In this document: positions 35,614-45,371 of the stretch, piece by piece
How the letters are laid out: the number at the start of each line of letters is the position of its first letter
How positions within the stretch are numbered: position 1 is the first letter of the stretch
NCBI RefSeq assembly: GCF_034314045.1
Contig: NZ_JAVIWL010000001.1
Span: 4,092,001 to 4,156,000 of the forward strand
Length of the DNA: 64,000 nt
From: Glaciimonas sp. CA11.2
GTDB lineage: Bacteria; Pseudomonadota; Gammaproteobacteria; Burkholderiales; Burkholderiaceae_D
Direction: 5' to 3'
The notes under the pieces: model-generated
Seen by the model: the letters and a program-made list of their open reading frames with translations, nothing else
Told to the model about the DNA's origin: nothing
Database searches by the model: none
Made by a program: the position numbers and the translations under genes

Positions 35614-36783
35614 TCACTTGCTTAACAATCGCATCCCACGTTCCAACCCATCGATAGTCAGTCCGAACATGCGATTGCTCATCAACTGCTTCACTATTTC
35701 TACCGATTGCCGGTATTGCCAAAGACCTTCTGGCTCAGGATTTAGCCAGATGAATTTTGGAAAGGCATTAGTGAAACGCTGCAACCAATCGGCGCCAGCT
35801 TCGTCATTATTATATTCAACCGAGCCACCTGGTTGCAAAATTTCATAAGGACTCATGGTAGCGTCACCGACAAAAATCAGCTTGGTGTCAGGTTTGTATT
35901 TGCGCAGAATATCCCAGGTGGGGAACCGTTCCGCATGACGACGATGATTGTTTTTCCAGACATAGTCGTAGACGCAGTTATGGAAATAGAAGAAATCCAT
36001 GTTTTTGAATTCGGTCTTAGCGGCCGAAAATAATTCCTCGGTACGAGCAATATGATCGTCCATACTGCCGCCGACATCGAGCAACATCAGTACTTTAATG
36101 TTGTTTTTTCGCTCTGCCTGCATTCTGATATCCAGATAGCCCGCATTGTTTGCGGTGGCCCGAATAGTGTCGTCCAGCGCTAATTCTTCCGCCACGCCTT
36201 CGCGGGCAAATCGACGCAGTCGACGCAGGGCGACTTTGATGTTGCGGGTATTGAGCTCACGCTCGTCATCATAGTCTTTGTAGGCGCGGGCTTCCCACAC
36301 CTTTACAGCAGTGCGATTGCCGCCGCTGCCGCCCATACGGATGCCTTCAGGATTGGTGCCGCCATGGCCGAATGGCGATGTGCCACCCGTGCCGATCCAT
36401 TTGTTTCCGCCTTCATGACGACCTTTTTGTTCTTCAAGTAGCTCTTTGATGCGATCCATGAGCTTGTCGTAGCCAAATTTTTCAAGCTGCGCCAACTGTT
36501 CAGGCGTCAGATCCCGCTTCATGCGCTGCGCCAACCACTCGGCAGGTATCTCAGGGTTTTTATCAAAAATCGCCTGAATGCCTTTGAAATACAATCCAAA
36601 TGCCTTATCGAATTTATCGTAGTGCGCTTCGTCTTTGACCAATGTCGTTCTCGCCAAATAATAAAAATTATCCAGCGATGGCGTGATCACATGCTTTTGC
36701 AATGCTTCCAGCAAAATCAAAAACTCCTTGATTGATACAGGAATTTTGGCGTTTTTAAGTGTGTAGAAAAAATCGATCAGCAT
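35614..36783 (-). CDS. VWA domain protein, CoxE-like
   Basis: Cytosolic protein with a C-terminal von Willebrand factor A domain (about residues 225-380). The MIDAS motif reads VLMLLDVGGSMDD (DxGxS), intact for Mg binding, followed later by FVGDATMSPYEI. The N-terminal 200 residues are helical with a Gly-rich linker. It starts 25 bp after the MoxR-type ATPase on the same strand. MoxR-VWA pairs act as chaperones for metal-cofactor or complex assembly in characterised systems; the client here is unknown. Confidence 0.88.
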   Translation of the reverse strand: MLIDFFYTLKNAKIPVSIKEFLILLEALQKHVITPSLDNFYYLARTTLVKDEAHYDKFDKAFGLYFKGIQAIFDKNPEIPAEWLAQRMKRDLTPEQLAQLEKFGYDKLMDRIKELLEEQKGRHEGGNKWIGTGGTSPFGHGGTNPEGIRMGGSGGNRTAVKVWEARAYKDYDDERELNTRNIKVALRRLRRFAREGVAEELALDDTIRATANNAGYLDIRMQAERKNNIKVLMLLDVGGSMDDHIARTEELFSAAKTEFKNMDFFYFHNCVYDYVWKNNHRRHAERFPTWDILRKYKPDTKLIFVGDATMSPYEILQPGGSVEYNNDEAGADWLQRFTNAFPKFIWLNPEPEGLWQYRQSVEIVKQLMSNRMFGLTIDGLERGMRLLSK

Positions 36784-36807
36784 TAGAGTTTCGCAGAATG
36801 TTTCACA

Positions 36808-37662
36808 TTAACGGTTTTTGCGCGCCATATACACTAAGCGCTCAAACAAATGCACGTCCTGTTCGTTTTTAAGTAACGCGCCATGCAAAGGCGGGACAAT
36901 GGTCTTGATGTCGCTACTTTGCAGAGCAGAGGCCGGAATATCTTCAGCCAGTAATAATTTTAGCCAATCCAGTAATTCTGAGGTAGATGGTTTTTTCTTC
37001 AGACCGGCAACTTCACGCACTTGATAGAATGTTTCGAGCGCCTGCGCCAATAAATCTTTCTTCAATTGCGGAAAATGCACGTCGACGATATCGCGCATGG
37101 TTTCTTTGTCGGGAAATTTAATGTAATGAAAGAAACATCGACGCAGAAAAGCGTCCGGTAATTCTTTCTCATTATTCGATGTAATAATGACCAAGGGTCT
37201 AAATTTGGCCTTTACCATTTCACGGGTTTCGTAGACGTAAAACTCCATCCGATCAAGTTCTCGTAACAAATCATTGGGGAACTCAATATCGGCTTTGTCT
37301 ATCTCATCGATCAATAAAACAACTTGTTGGTCTGCGTTAAACGCCTGCCACAACACACCTTGAATAATGTAATTGTGAATATCTTTGACCCGCTCGTCAC
37401 CAAGTTGGGAGTCACGCAATCGTGATACGGCATCATATTCGTATAAACCTTGCTGTGCTTTCGTTGTCGATTTAATATGCCATTGCAACAACGGCATGTC
37501 CAGCGCGACAGCGACTTCCTCTGCCAGCATGGTTTTACCCGTTCCTGGCTCTCCTTTGATTAGCAGCGGCCGCTGCAGGACGAGTGCTGCGTTAACTGCT
37601 AACTTCAGGTCGTCTGTAGCGACGTAGTTACTGGAGCCTTCAAAACGGTGTTGTTGTCGCAT
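36808..37662 (-). CDS. MoxR family AAA+ ATPase
   Basis: Cytosolic AAA+ ATPase. Walker A GEPGTGKTMLAEEVA near residue 42, Walker B VLLIDEIDKAD near 110, sensor 1 LVIITSNNEKELPDAF with arginine finger FLRRCFFHYI. I place the start at ATG 37662 (284 residues), where family sequence begins (MRQQHRFEGSSNYVATDDL). A start at 37830 would add a 56-residue hydrophobic segment and leave five bases to the divergent gene. Forms an operon with the VWA gene. Confidence 0.88.
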   Translation of the reverse strand: MRQQHRFEGSSNYVATDDLKLAVNAALVLQRPLLIKGEPGTGKTMLAEEVAVALDMPLLQWHIKSTTKAQQGLYEYDAVSRLRDSQLGDERVKDIHNYIIQGVLWQAFNADQQVVLLIDEIDKADIEFPNDLLRELDRMEFYVYETREMVKAKFRPLVIITSNNEKELPDAFLRRCFFHYIKFPDKETMRDIVDVHFPQLKKDLLAQALETFYQVREVAGLKKKPSTSELLDWLKLLLAEDIPASALQSSDIKTIVPPLHGALLKNEQDVHLFERLVYMARKNR

Positions 37663-37855
37663 GGCGTTGTCATCTGGAAGAAAATAAAATCCAGTATAAA
37701 GTAGAACGGCAAAAGACATAGTAAGGAGAGCAACAATGAGAAACTTGAAATAATGAAAAATTTTTCTTGGGAAAAATTGAACTGCGTACACTGTTTGCTG
37801 TTGTTTCAATGGCCGTACATATTCGACCATCTATTTGTTAAATAATAATTACAAT

Positions 37856-40279
37856 ATGAAAATATTTTTTCTGCGTTTGCGTGTCATGTGGCGGCGATTT
37901 CGCCAAGGTGACCGTTATCAAAATAATAGTCAAGATCACTACGCCATCGAGCTTGAAGCGTTAATGCGGCGCGCAAATCCGTTTGCATCCTGGCAAGAGC
38001 GTGCTAATTGGACGATTGATATCGCCGAGTGGATACGTCACGAACCCACCGTTTCCTTACTAGAGGAGGGGGCGTGGCGTCGGGTCAAGCAGCAACGTGT
38101 CGTTTTTATGCTGGATTGGTTGGATGCGCATCGCGACGTTCGCAGGATTGTGCAGACAACGCTACAAAAAACGTTGCGCGAAGCTGCGGGACCGGAGCTC
38201 TTTTGTGCGACTGGTTTGCCCAACGAGCCAGCGTTTTTCAATGAGCTTTCTGAACATGTCATTAAATATATATTGCCGAAGCCACCTGCGGAGGCCGATC
38301 TTTCTGTGCTATTTACAGCGATGTTTCCGCATCCTGAAGACGCCGAATGGTTGCTGGAGCTGGATGCAGAAACGGTGGAAAGGATTTGGAAGCTCACCGC
38401 GGATGACGGTATCTCGCACATGTATCACCAGCAGATAGATGAGGCGCTCATTTATCTGGTAACAGCAGTTTTGGCAGATGGCATTAGTAAAGCCTTCCGT
38501 TATCGCCTTGATCCAAAGATGCCGTTGCAAGCGACCCCGTTCATGGTGCTGCGCCGCGAGCTGGAGCGTTACTTATACCTAAGTCCTACCGACGAAGGTG
38601 CCTTGCGCAGCGTACGTATGCTGATCGCCGTCTGCCAGGCGCAAACGGATCGGATTTATGGTCATTTAGATGAATATGGCGTATCTGTCAGTCTGGTGTA
38701 TCGCGTGGAGAGAATGCGTGCGCATTTGAGCCGAATGACTCGCCTGATCGATTTACGTGCGGCGGTCGCATCTAATCTGGCACTGGATGTATCGAAAACG
38801 CTTCAGAATGCACCGAATAGCGAATTCAGCGATGAATCAAGCGAAGAATTTACTGATAGCTGGGGTGAAGATGGCGCGACTGCAATTGGCGGTGTAAGGC
38901 ATCGAATCATTGCTGGATCTGCCTCAATAACGAGTGTGCGAACGGTCAAGGCGGTTTCAAAGACCGGTACCGGTCAAATTCAGGCACTTTTGGTAGATTT
39001 TATATTAGCGCATCATCACAGATCATCAATTCGTGGCTTAGTACGTCGCAGCTTTTCATTACTTGCCCGCAAAATGGTGGAACGTAATGCTGATCATGGC
39101 GAACACTACATTGCGCGTGACCGAAAGGAATACCGGGCAATGTTAATGGCTGCATGCCGTGGCGGCGTCTTGACAGCGTTCACTGTGCTAGGCAAATCGC
39201 TATTGTCTTCGGCTGGCCTGGCACGGTTTTTCGAAGGTCTATTTGCCTCATTAAATTACGCGGTCAGTTTTCTGGCAATATCCGCCATCGGCGGTGTTTT
39301 GGCGACCAAACAACCTGCCGTAACCGCACCGGCGCTGGCAGCAAAGATGAGCCAGCTCGATACAGTCGAAGGTTTGCGGACATTACTTGCGGAAGTTGCG
39401 CTGTTGTTACGTTCGCAGGCCGCTGCCGTTTTTGGTAATTTGATAGCAGTAGTGCCGACGATGCTAGTCATTTCGCTGGTCATCACGCTTACTACCCACG
39501 CGCCTATGCTGGACGTCGGGCATGCGCAAGCGACGATAGATAGTTTGTCGATCATCGGCCCTACGCCATTATTTGCGGCTTTAACGGGCATCTTGCTGTG
39601 GTTATCCAGCCTTGCCTCCGGCTTTGCGGACAATTGGTTTGCTCTGCGTAGACTGCGCGAGGCCTTGACCCATCAACGTCGCCTCATCCGCGTTTTAGGT
39701 GCGCCACGGGCGCAGCGATGGGCAGCGTGGCTTGAACATCATATCGCTCAGATCGTCGGTAATATTTCACTTGGACTTCTACTCGGCATGTCGCCTGTGA
39801 TTGTCCAATTTTTTGGTCTTCCTCTGGACGTCCGTCACGTGACGCTTGCGACCGGCAGCTTGACGGCAGCGGCAAGCAGTCTGGGTTGGACTGTAGTGAT
39901 GTCGCCACATTTTTGGTTGGCAGTGGTGGGCATAGCGAGCGTCGGAGTGCTCAATGTCGGAGTCTCGTTTGGATGTGCTTTGGTGCTCGCATTGCGTGCC
40001 CGAGAAGTGCCGGTACGGATTCGTCGAGTCGTATTTAGAGCTGTATTAAGGCGCTTCAGTGCTTCACCACGCTCTTTTTTGTTTTCCGAGGTAGTGGCTC
40101 AGGCGCATCCGGCCCAGGATAGCGAGGAGATTCGGAGCGAAGAGCCGGAAGTCGGTACTGAACCTTATTCTGAAACTGACAGGGAGCATGGAACACAGAG
40201 TAAAACACAGAATATCATCGAGGTTGTGTCGGAACCGACCACCCCAACATCGACTACATTAGGCGAAACCAAGCGTTAG
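37856..40279 (+). CDS. Gcr-type 'site-specific recombinase' membrane protein (COG4389)
   Basis: Large protein annotated across betaproteobacteria as a site-specific recombinase after a gonococcal homologue. Nothing recombinase-like is visible. The first 390 residues are helical and soluble, then about seven hydrophobic segments follow (for example LLSSAGLARFFEGLFASLNY, LIAVVPTMLVISLVITLTT, PLFAALTGILLWLSSLASGF), and a charged tail ends the protein. I therefore regard it as an inner-membrane protein of unknown function. ATG 37856 is preferred over TTG 37835; neither has a clear ribosome-binding site. Divergent from the MoxR-VWA operon. Confidence 0.8.
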   Translation: MKIFFLRLRVMWRRFRQGDRYQNNSQDHYAIELEALMRRANPFASWQERANWTIDIAEWIRHEPTVSLLEEGAWRRVKQQRVVFMLDWLDAHRDVRRIVQTTLQKTLREAAGPELFCATGLPNEPAFFNELSEHVIKYILPKPPAEADLSVLFTAMFPHPEDAEWLLELDAETVERIWKLTADDGISHMYHQQIDEALIYLVTAVLADGISKAFRYRLDPKMPLQATPFMVLRRELERYLYLSPTDEGALRSVRMLIAVCQAQTDRIYGHLDEYGVSVSLVYRVERMRAHLSRMTRLIDLRAAVASNLALDVSKTLQNAPNSEFSDESSEEFTDSWGEDGATAIGGVRHRIIAGSASITSVRTVKAVSKTGTGQIQALLVDFILAHHHRSSIRGLVRRSFSLLARKMVERNADHGEHYIARDRKEYRAMLMAACRGGVLTAFTVLGKSLLSSAGLARFFEGLFASLNYAVSFLAISAIGGVLATKQPAVTAPALAAKMSQLDTVEGLRTLLAEVALLLRSQAAAVFGNLIAVVPTMLVISLVITLTTHAPMLDVGHAQATIDSLSIIGPTPLFAALTGILLWLSSLASGFADNWFALRRLREALTHQRRLIRVLGAPRAQRWAAWLEHHIAQIVGNISLGLLLGMSPVIVQFFGLPLDVRHVTLATGSLTAAASSLGWTVVMSPHFWLAVVGIASVGVLNVGVSFGCALVLALRAREVPVRIRRVVFRAVLRRFSASPRSFLFSEVVAQAHPAQDSEEIRSEEPEVGTEPYSETDREHGTQSKTQNIIEVVSEPTTPTSTTLGETKR

Positions 40280-40489
40280 GCTGATAAATGCTGTTGCTGG
40301 ACGTGGACTAGGTGTTAACTTTGAGTTAGACTTAACCGTTTTTTGGTTTCCGATAGCGCAACATTTTGTCCCGCTTGTTTACTTCAGGCGGTAATGACAT
40401 GAATGGCATCTTATAAACACTAAGTTGCAAGCGCAACGAAGATCGAACCGGTTTCGCTACAACTACTCGGCTATTTACCCACAGCTATT

Positions 40490-40810
40490 ATGAAAAAATT
40501 AATTGCATTTCTCGCGCTTGCGGGTATTGCCAACTTCGCCGCAGCTACGGACGTCGTCGGTAACGCTAAGGCAGCTGAAAACAAGGTATCCATGTGTATT
40601 GGATGCCACGGTATTCCTGGCTATAAAGCTAGTTTTCCCGAGGTATATCAAGTACCGATGCTTGGCGGTCAATCTGCCAAGTACATTGAAAATGCGCTGG
40701 CTGCCTATAAGAAGGGTGATCGCCAACATCCGACGATGCGTGGAATTGCAGCTTCGTTGTCGGATCAGGATATGGCTGATCTTGCCGCTTATTACTCTCA
40801 GCAAAAATAA
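40490..40810 (+). CDS. Monohaem cytochrome c (class I), first of a pair
   Basis: Periplasmic electron carrier. Signal peptide MKKLIAFLALAGIANFAAA, haem site CIGCH near residue 36, and a C-terminal PTMRGIAASLSDQDMADLA with a probable axial Met. It resembles half of a cytochrome c4. The mature protein is about 87 residues. The next cytochrome begins 12 bp downstream; the two probably replace a dihaem c4. Confidence 0.9.
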   Translation: MKKLIAFLALAGIANFAAATDVVGNAKAAENKVSMCIGCHGIPGYKASFPEVYQVPMLGGQSAKYIENALAAYKKGDRQHPTMRGIAASLSDQDMADLAAYYSQQK

Positions 40811-40822
40811 GGAACCCACACT

Positions 40823-41176
40823 ATGAAAAAAATTCTTGTTGGCGTGGTGTTTATCCTTTCCGCGAGTGCTTCTGTCGGTGCACTGGCAAGCGGTAACATC
40901 GCCGCTGGTGAAGCCGCAGTCAAAAAATATTCGTGTGCATCTTGTCATGGGGCGAACTTACAAACGCCAATCGATCCAGCTTATCCAAAGTTGGCCGGTC
41001 AGCATCAAGACTATCTTCAGCACGCTCTGATTTCTTATCAGCGCGGTGCTGCTGGCCCAAATGGCCGCACAAATGCGATTATGGGTGGGGTTGCTAAGGC
41101 GTTGACGCATCAGGACATTCAGGATATTGCTGCTTATATCCATAGCTTGCCAACATCGTTGGTCTTGCGTAAGTAA
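40823..41176 (+). CDS. Monohaem cytochrome c (class I), second of a pair
   Basis: Periplasmic cytochrome with a signal peptide (MKKILVGVVFILSASASVGALA), haem site CASCH near residue 38, and an axial Met probably in NAIMGGVAKALTHQDIQDIA. AAGGA lies just before the ATG. Encoded 12 bp after the first cytochrome and followed by a double hairpin terminator. A role as c4-like donor to a terminal oxidase is inferred from family only. Confidence 0.9.
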   Translation: MKKILVGVVFILSASASVGALASGNIAAGEAAVKKYSCASCHGANLQTPIDPAYPKLAGQHQDYLQHALISYQRGAAGPNGRTNAIMGGVAKALTHQDIQDIAAYIHSLPTSLVLRK

Positions 41177-41200
41177 GATATTGATATAATTTAAAGAACG

Positions 41201-41268
41201 GTTCAGAAGTTGCTAGTAACTTCTGAACGACAAAAAGCCACCATATTTTGTATGGTGGCTTTTTGTCG
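41201..41268 (+). terminator. Two consecutive hairpins ending the cytochrome operon
   Basis: GTTCAGAAGTT-gctagt-AACTTCTGAAC (41201-41228), then AAAAAGCCACCATA-ttttg-TATGGTGGCTTTTT (core of 41228-41268), the second a strong bidirectional terminator. Confidence 0.88.
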
Positions 41269-41483
41269 TTGTTTTCTTGTTCTAAAAAGCTTTGTGAAAT
41301 AACGTATGTAAGGCATGGACTAACGAGATGTGTGACCAAATACGGAAGATCGCCAAGCCGTCTAATCGTTTAAGGATGTGTACATAAATATCCCCCCGTT
41401 ACCTCTCTAACTAATCAAGCGCTAGACCGCGATGTCTCAGAGGTCGAACGCAGTGCATTCATGCTATTAACCCTCTGTATCTG
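41269..41483. other. Intergenic, nothing recognised
   Basis: Bases between the cytochrome terminator and the convergent DUF1841 gene; no reading frame or motif seen. Confidence 0.5.
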
Positions 41484-41909
41484 CTACATCTTCTTTTTGA
41501 CACACTCAATATATTCAGCACCATCTGGCGCCAAGCCGCTCCGCTGCGCGTTCCAGATCATCTGGCCTAGACATTCCATGATGTGATGATAGGCATCATG
41601 TTCCGATTGTAGTCTCTGTGTCAGCGCAGTCGATGCTGCACGAATCCCAGGTGGCTGATCGATCGAAATCTGTTCGGCGATTGATAGGTGCATCGCCAAG
41701 TGCAGAAATGGATTTGTCTGGCCATTTTCGACTGAATAATCGGCGGCAAGAGCAGCATCGACATCGTTCAAATCATTTGAATATTCTGGATGCTGCATAA
41801 TCCAATCACGGGCAATAGCCTCAATTGGGGTGAGTATTTCGTTCGCCCGATACTTACGATAGGCTTCACAGAAAAACCGACGGACGTCTTGTTGAGAGGG
41901 ATTGAACAT
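41484..41909 (-). CDS. DUF1841 family protein
   Basis: A 141-residue cytosolic protein of DUF1841, widespread in beta/gammaproteobacteria and without assigned function. The family pattern FNPSQQDVRRFFCEAYRKYR opens the protein; NPFLHLAMHLSIAEQISIDQ and the HDAYHHIMECLGQMIWNAQR helix follow. It lies eight bases after the VIT1/CCC1 gene and is the last gene of the rsxB-nth-VIT-DUF1841 operon. Confidence 0.88.
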   Translation of the reverse strand: MFNPSQQDVRRFFCEAYRKYRANEILTPIEAIARDWIMQHPEYSNDLNDVDAALAADYSVENGQTNPFLHLAMHLSIAEQISIDQPPGIRAASTALTQRLQSEHDAYHHIMECLGQMIWNAQRSGLAPDGAEYIECVKKKM

Positions 41910-41917
41910 AGATAATT

Positions 41918-42610
41918 TTAGCTAATGAGTCTTGCGATACTGAAAGCCGCTGCCGCTGCCAGGCCGCCGACGAGCAATGTTTGCAAGCCGGATTTAAGCG
42001 CGCCGGTCCCGGTTACACTACCTTTCAGGTAACCAAACACAAACAACGCCAGCAGTGTGACGATAGTCGATACTGTAAGTGCGCTGTGGGTAGAGTTCAT
42101 AAATATATAAGGCGCGAGAGGAATCAAACCACCGACCAGATATGAGAGCGCAATTGTTATTGCACTTTTTCTTGCGGCGCCAGGATGCGGCTCCTCCAGT
42201 CCGAGTTCAAAGCGCATCATAAAATCCCGCCAGGCCAGTGGCGTGCGTTCGAGCCCGGCCAGCATCGGCTCACATTCTTGTTTGGTGACGCCATACTGCG
42301 CCATGATGTCGATCACTTCCCTGCGTTCTCTATGAGGGACGGTCAAAATCTCTTGCTCTTCACGGTCACGCTCAGCGTAATAATGCTGGCGTTCAGTACG
42401 TGCTGCAAGATAACCGCCTAATCCCATGGCAATTGATCCAGCGGCTATTTCGGCGACACCGGCGGTAACGATAATATTCATCGCCACCGACGCGCCGCTG
42501 ATACCCGCTGCAAGTGCAAACGGAACCGTCAGGCCGTCTGCCATTCCAATCACGATGTCGCGGACTGTGTCGCTGGCTTCGAAGTGATGTTCAGTATGAG
42601 GGGTCGGCAT
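41918..42610 (-). CDS. VIT1/CCC1 family metal transporter
   Basis: Inner-membrane protein related to the yeast vacuolar iron/manganese transporter Ccc1 and plant VIT1. Family motif VRDIVIGMADGLTVPFALAAGI at the N-terminus (given here in 22 residues' span: VRDIVIGMADGLT then VPFALAAGI), a cytosolic acidic linker (REEQEILTVPHRERREV), and three C-terminal helices. The length (230) is normal. Six bases separate it from nth upstream. An Fe/Mn-efflux role beside two Fe-S proteins is plausible but inferred. Confidence 0.87.
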   Translation of the reverse strand: MPTPHTEHHFEASDTVRDIVIGMADGLTVPFALAAGISGASVAMNIIVTAGVAEIAAGSIAMGLGGYLAARTERQHYYAERDREEQEILTVPHRERREVIDIMAQYGVTKQECEPMLAGLERTPLAWRDFMMRFELGLEEPHPGAARKSAITIALSYLVGGLIPLAPYIFMNSTHSALTVSTIVTLLALFVFGYLKGSVTGTGALKSGLQTLLVGGLAAAAAFSIARLIS

Positions 42611-42616
42611 GGCGCT

Positions 42617-43267
42617 TTATATACCTTTTTCAGGTAATGGTGTTTTGGTTTTGTAGTCACAAAGATCTGCGATTGTGCAGTTCCAGCACAGAGGCTTGCG
42701 TGCGATACACGTATAGCGGCCAAGTAGTATAAGCCAGTGGTGCGCATCTTGCTGAAACTCTACAGGTACCACTTTCATCAATTTATGCTCAACGATATTG
42801 ACGTCTTTACCGGGCGCAAGTCCGGTTCGGTTCGAGACGCGAAAAATATGCGTATCAACGGCAATGGTCGGTTCCCCGAAAGCGGTGTTTAGCACCACAT
42901 TGGCTGTCTTACGACCAACGCCAGGTAACGCCTCCAACCCTTCACGTGTATGCGGAACTTCTCCAGCATGGCGTTCAATGAGCAGTCGGCATGTTTCGAT
43001 CGTATTTTTGGCTTTTGTCCGAAATAATCCAATGGTTTGAATATATGGAATCAGCCCGTCGATACCGAGAGCTAGAATTTTCTCTGGCGTATTTGCAATG
43101 GGATACAACATGCGCGTGGCTTTGTTGACGCTTACGTCTGTAGCTTGCGCTGACAGCAACACAGATATGAGTAATTCAAATGGCGAGGTGTATAGAAGTT
43201 CGGTGGTCGGGTTTGGCATGACAGCACGCAAGCGGTTAAATATTTCGCGACGCTTCTTTGTATTCAT
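42617..43267 (-). CDS. nth: Endonuclease III
   Basis: Base-excision repair DNA glycosylase/AP lyase for oxidised pyrimidines. Helix-hairpin-helix [16 protein letters not shown] with the catalytic Lys, catalytic Asp in [13 protein letters not shown], and the C-terminal [4Fe-4S] motif [17 protein letters not shown] with C-x6-C-x2-C-x5-C spacing. The length (216) is standard. Overlaps the rsxB stop by four bases (ATGA). Confidence 0.95.
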   Translation of the reverse strand: MNTKKRREIFNRLRAVMPNPTTELLYTSPFELLISVLLSAQATDVSVNKATRMLYPIANTPEKILALGIDGLIPYIQTIGLFRTKAKNTIETCRLLIERHAGEVPHTREGLEALPGVGRKTANVVLNTAFGEPTIAVDTHIFRVSNRTGLAPGKDVNIVEHKLMKVVPVEFQQDAHHWLILLGRYTCIARKPLCWNCTIADLCDYKTKTPLPEKGI

Positions 43268-44019
43268 GACAGATCCTCAGCCTGTGGCTTAGGCTGTATC
43301 TCAGCTTGTTGTTCTTTTTTTAGTCGAGCGCGTTCAATCGCTGCCTGAATGATCGCTTTTTTGCGTTCTTGTTCGATTTTTTGCTCTGGATTGTTAGTTG
43401 CCTCCGCCGCTATAACCCTCAATTTGTCGGCCGCTTTGGCGGCGAGACGGTCGTCGTTTTCTTGCTTTTCACGTTTTAAGCGTGCATCTCTAAAATCGTG
43501 ACGTTGGCGTGCGTCGGTTGCTTGTTGTTGGGTCCAGGCTTCCCAGCCGGTCTTGTCTTGCGTTACATCGACCATGCTAATACAGTCAACGGGGCAGGGT
43601 GCGACACATAAATCACAGCCAGTGCACAGGTCTTCTATGACGGTATGCATCTGTTTTGCTGCTCCTAAAATTGCGTCAACCGGACAAGCTTGAATGCACA
43701 GAGTGCAGCCGATGCAAATCGCCTCATCAATGATGGCACGTGGGCGCGGGCGCTCAGCACCATTGACTGGGTTAAGCGGAATTATCGGCGCACGCAATAG
43801 TTGCGCGAGGCGGTTCACGCCCTCTTGTCCGCCCGGTGGGCATTGATTATAGAGGGCGCTGCCTTCCGCTATCGCTTCGGCGTACGGGCGACAACCTGAA
43901 AATCCACACTTAGTGCATTGCGTCTGAGGCAGTAGCGACTCAATATGGTCGGCAAGGTCGGCGGTAGAGGGGGTAGTTTGGTTAATAGTTTGATTAAACA
44001 CAGCAGATGATAACAACAT
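43264..44019 (-). CDS. rsxB: RsxB/RnfB-type iron-sulphur protein
   Basis: Electron transfer protein with an N-terminal [4Fe-4S] module ([19 protein letters not shown] then C at NQCPPGG) and two ferredoxin-type clusters ([14 protein letters not shown] and [14 protein letters not shown]). The C-terminus is a charged coiled tail. It is the betaproteobacterial stand-alone form: no other rnf/rsx subunits are near and no N-terminal membrane helix is present. First gene of the operon with nth, which is an Fe-S enzyme, so it may supply reducing power or help clusters; inference. Confidence 0.88.
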   Translation of the reverse strand: MLLSSAVFNQTINQTTPSTADLADHIESLLPQTQCTKCGFSGCRPYAEAIAEGSALYNQCPPGGQEGVNRLAQLLRAPIIPLNPVNGAERPRPRAIIDEAICIGCTLCIQACPVDAILGAAKQMHTVIEDLCTGCDLCVAPCPVDCISMVDVTQDKTGWEAWTQQQATDARQRHDFRDARLKREKQENDDRLAAKAADKLRVIAAEATNNPEQKIEQERKKAIIQAAIERARLKKEQQAEIQPKPQAEDLS

Positions 44020-44061
44020 AAAAGGTTTATTATCCGCGTAAATCAGCGGCGGGCTAAATAG

Positions 44062-44095
44062 AAAAAGCCACTCTATTTTAATGAGTGGCTTTTTA
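44062..44095 (-). terminator. Intrinsic terminator of phaZ
   Basis: AAAAAGCCACTC-tattttaat-GAGTGGCTTTTT, 40 bp past the phaZ stop; bidirectional in shape. Confidence 0.88.
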
Positions 44096-44135
44096 AACGG
44101 TAGAACGGCTCAGATCGACATCATTATCATTATCA

Positions 44136-45371
44136 TTAAGCGTTGGCCTTGATGAATTCTGTGATCTTAGGGGCAATCATTTCACGCCAGCGACGGCCCG
44201 AAAATATCCCGTAATGTCCGCATTTCTCTGCGGTGAAATGCTGTTTCATTGCAGTCGGAAGAGATGCGCATAAATCATGCGCAACTTTGGTTTGCCCTGG
44301 TCCTGAAATATCATCAAGTTCACCTTCAATGGTGAACAAGGCAACGGTCTTGATATCTTGCGGCTTGACGAGTTTTCCGTCAATTTTCCAAGTCCCGAGC
44401 GGAAGACTGAAGTCCTGAAACACCGTTTTAATGGTATCTAAATAATAGTCGACAGGCATATCCAGTACCGCATTGTACTCGTCATAAAACTTGCGATGAT
44501 TTTCTGCGGACTCGTTATCACCTTGGCGCAGGTGCATATAGAAGTCCCAATGACTTTGTGCGTGGCGATTCGGATTCATTGCCACAAAACCAGCGTGTTG
44601 CAGAAAACCAGGATAGACCTTGCGGCCTGCGCCTGGATAATTCGAGGGTACAGTATAGATTACGGTATTTTCGAACCAGCTAAACGGCTTTTCAGTTGCC
44701 AGATCATTGACTTCGGTTGGGGAAATCCGTGCATCGATCGGGCCACCCATCATCGTCATGGTTTTCGGAAGTTTTGGATCTTTTTCGCTCGCCATCAAGG
44801 AGATCGCAGCGAGTACCGGAACGGTCGGCTGACATACTGAAATCACGTGCAGATCAGGACCTAATAACCGTATAAAGTCCTGAATATAAAACACGTAATC
44901 ATGTAAATGGAAAGCACCTTCGGATTCGGGCACCATGCGTGCATCTGTCCAGTCAGTGATGTAGACATCATGATCAGCCAATAAAACATTCACCGTATCG
45001 CGCAGTAGAGTGGAGTGATGTCCTGACAACGGGGCGGCTAGCAGTACAGTCGGCTGCTTAAGTGCTGCCAACTCTTTTTTGTTTAAATCTTTCTTAAAAT
45101 GCAATAACCGACAAAAAGGTTTTGTCAGCTCAACCTCTTCAATAATGGCAACTTCCTTGCCATTAATTAAAGTGGAGACAATATCAAAATTTGGCTTTTC
45201 ATAATCTTTCCCCAGTCGATACATCAGTTCGTAGCCAGCAGCGATGCGCTGCGCAAATGGTGAATGGGCAAGCGGTGACACCGGATTGGTAAAAAGCTTT
45301 GCACTCGTTTCGGCGAATTGCACCAGAGGCGTTAATAGAGAACGACTAAATTCGTGCATGTGATAGAGCAT
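44136..45371 (-). CDS. phaZ: Intracellular polyhydroxyalkanoate depolymerase
   Basis: Mobilises intracellular PHB/PHA granules. An alpha/beta-hydrolase of the PhaZ intracellular family with the Cys-nucleophile lipase-like box VISVCQPTVPVLAA near residue 183, Asp in ELDDISG and the C-terminal His in EKCGHYGIFSGRRWR. The length (411) is typical for betaproteobacterial PhaZ1. The ATG at 45371 is followed by a second ATG at 45359 (MHEFSRS), also possible. Monocistronic with its own terminator. Implies that this organism stores PHB. Confidence 0.92.
   Translation of the reverse strand: MLYHMHEFSRSLLTPLVQFAETSAKLFTNPVSPLAHSPFAQRIAAGYELMYRLGKDYEKPNFDIVSTLINGKEVAIIEEVELTKPFCRLLHFKKDLNKKELAALKQPTVLLAAPLSGHHSTLLRDTVNVLLADHDVYITDWTDARMVPESEGAFHLHDYVFYIQDFIRLLGPDLHVISVCQPTVPVLAAISLMASEKDPKLPKTMTMMGGPIDARISPTEVNDLATEKPFSWFENTVIYTVPSNYPGAGRKVYPGFLQHAGFVAMNPNRHAQSHWDFYMHLRQGDNESAENHRKFYDEYNAVLDMPVDYYLDTIKTVFQDFSLPLGTWKIDGKLVKPQDIKTVALFTIEGELDDISGPGQTKVAHDLCASLPTAMKQHFTAEKCGHYGIFSGRRWREMIAPKITEFIKANA

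Noticed and set aside
36808..37830. Longer MoxR-type protein with an N-terminal membrane helix.
   Set aside because: The extra part is outside the family core, and the longer start would leave only five bases to the divergent gene.
37856..40279. Function as a site-specific recombinase.
   Set aside because: No catalytic Tyr/Ser recombinase motif is visible and the C-terminal half is membrane-spanning; the name is inherited.
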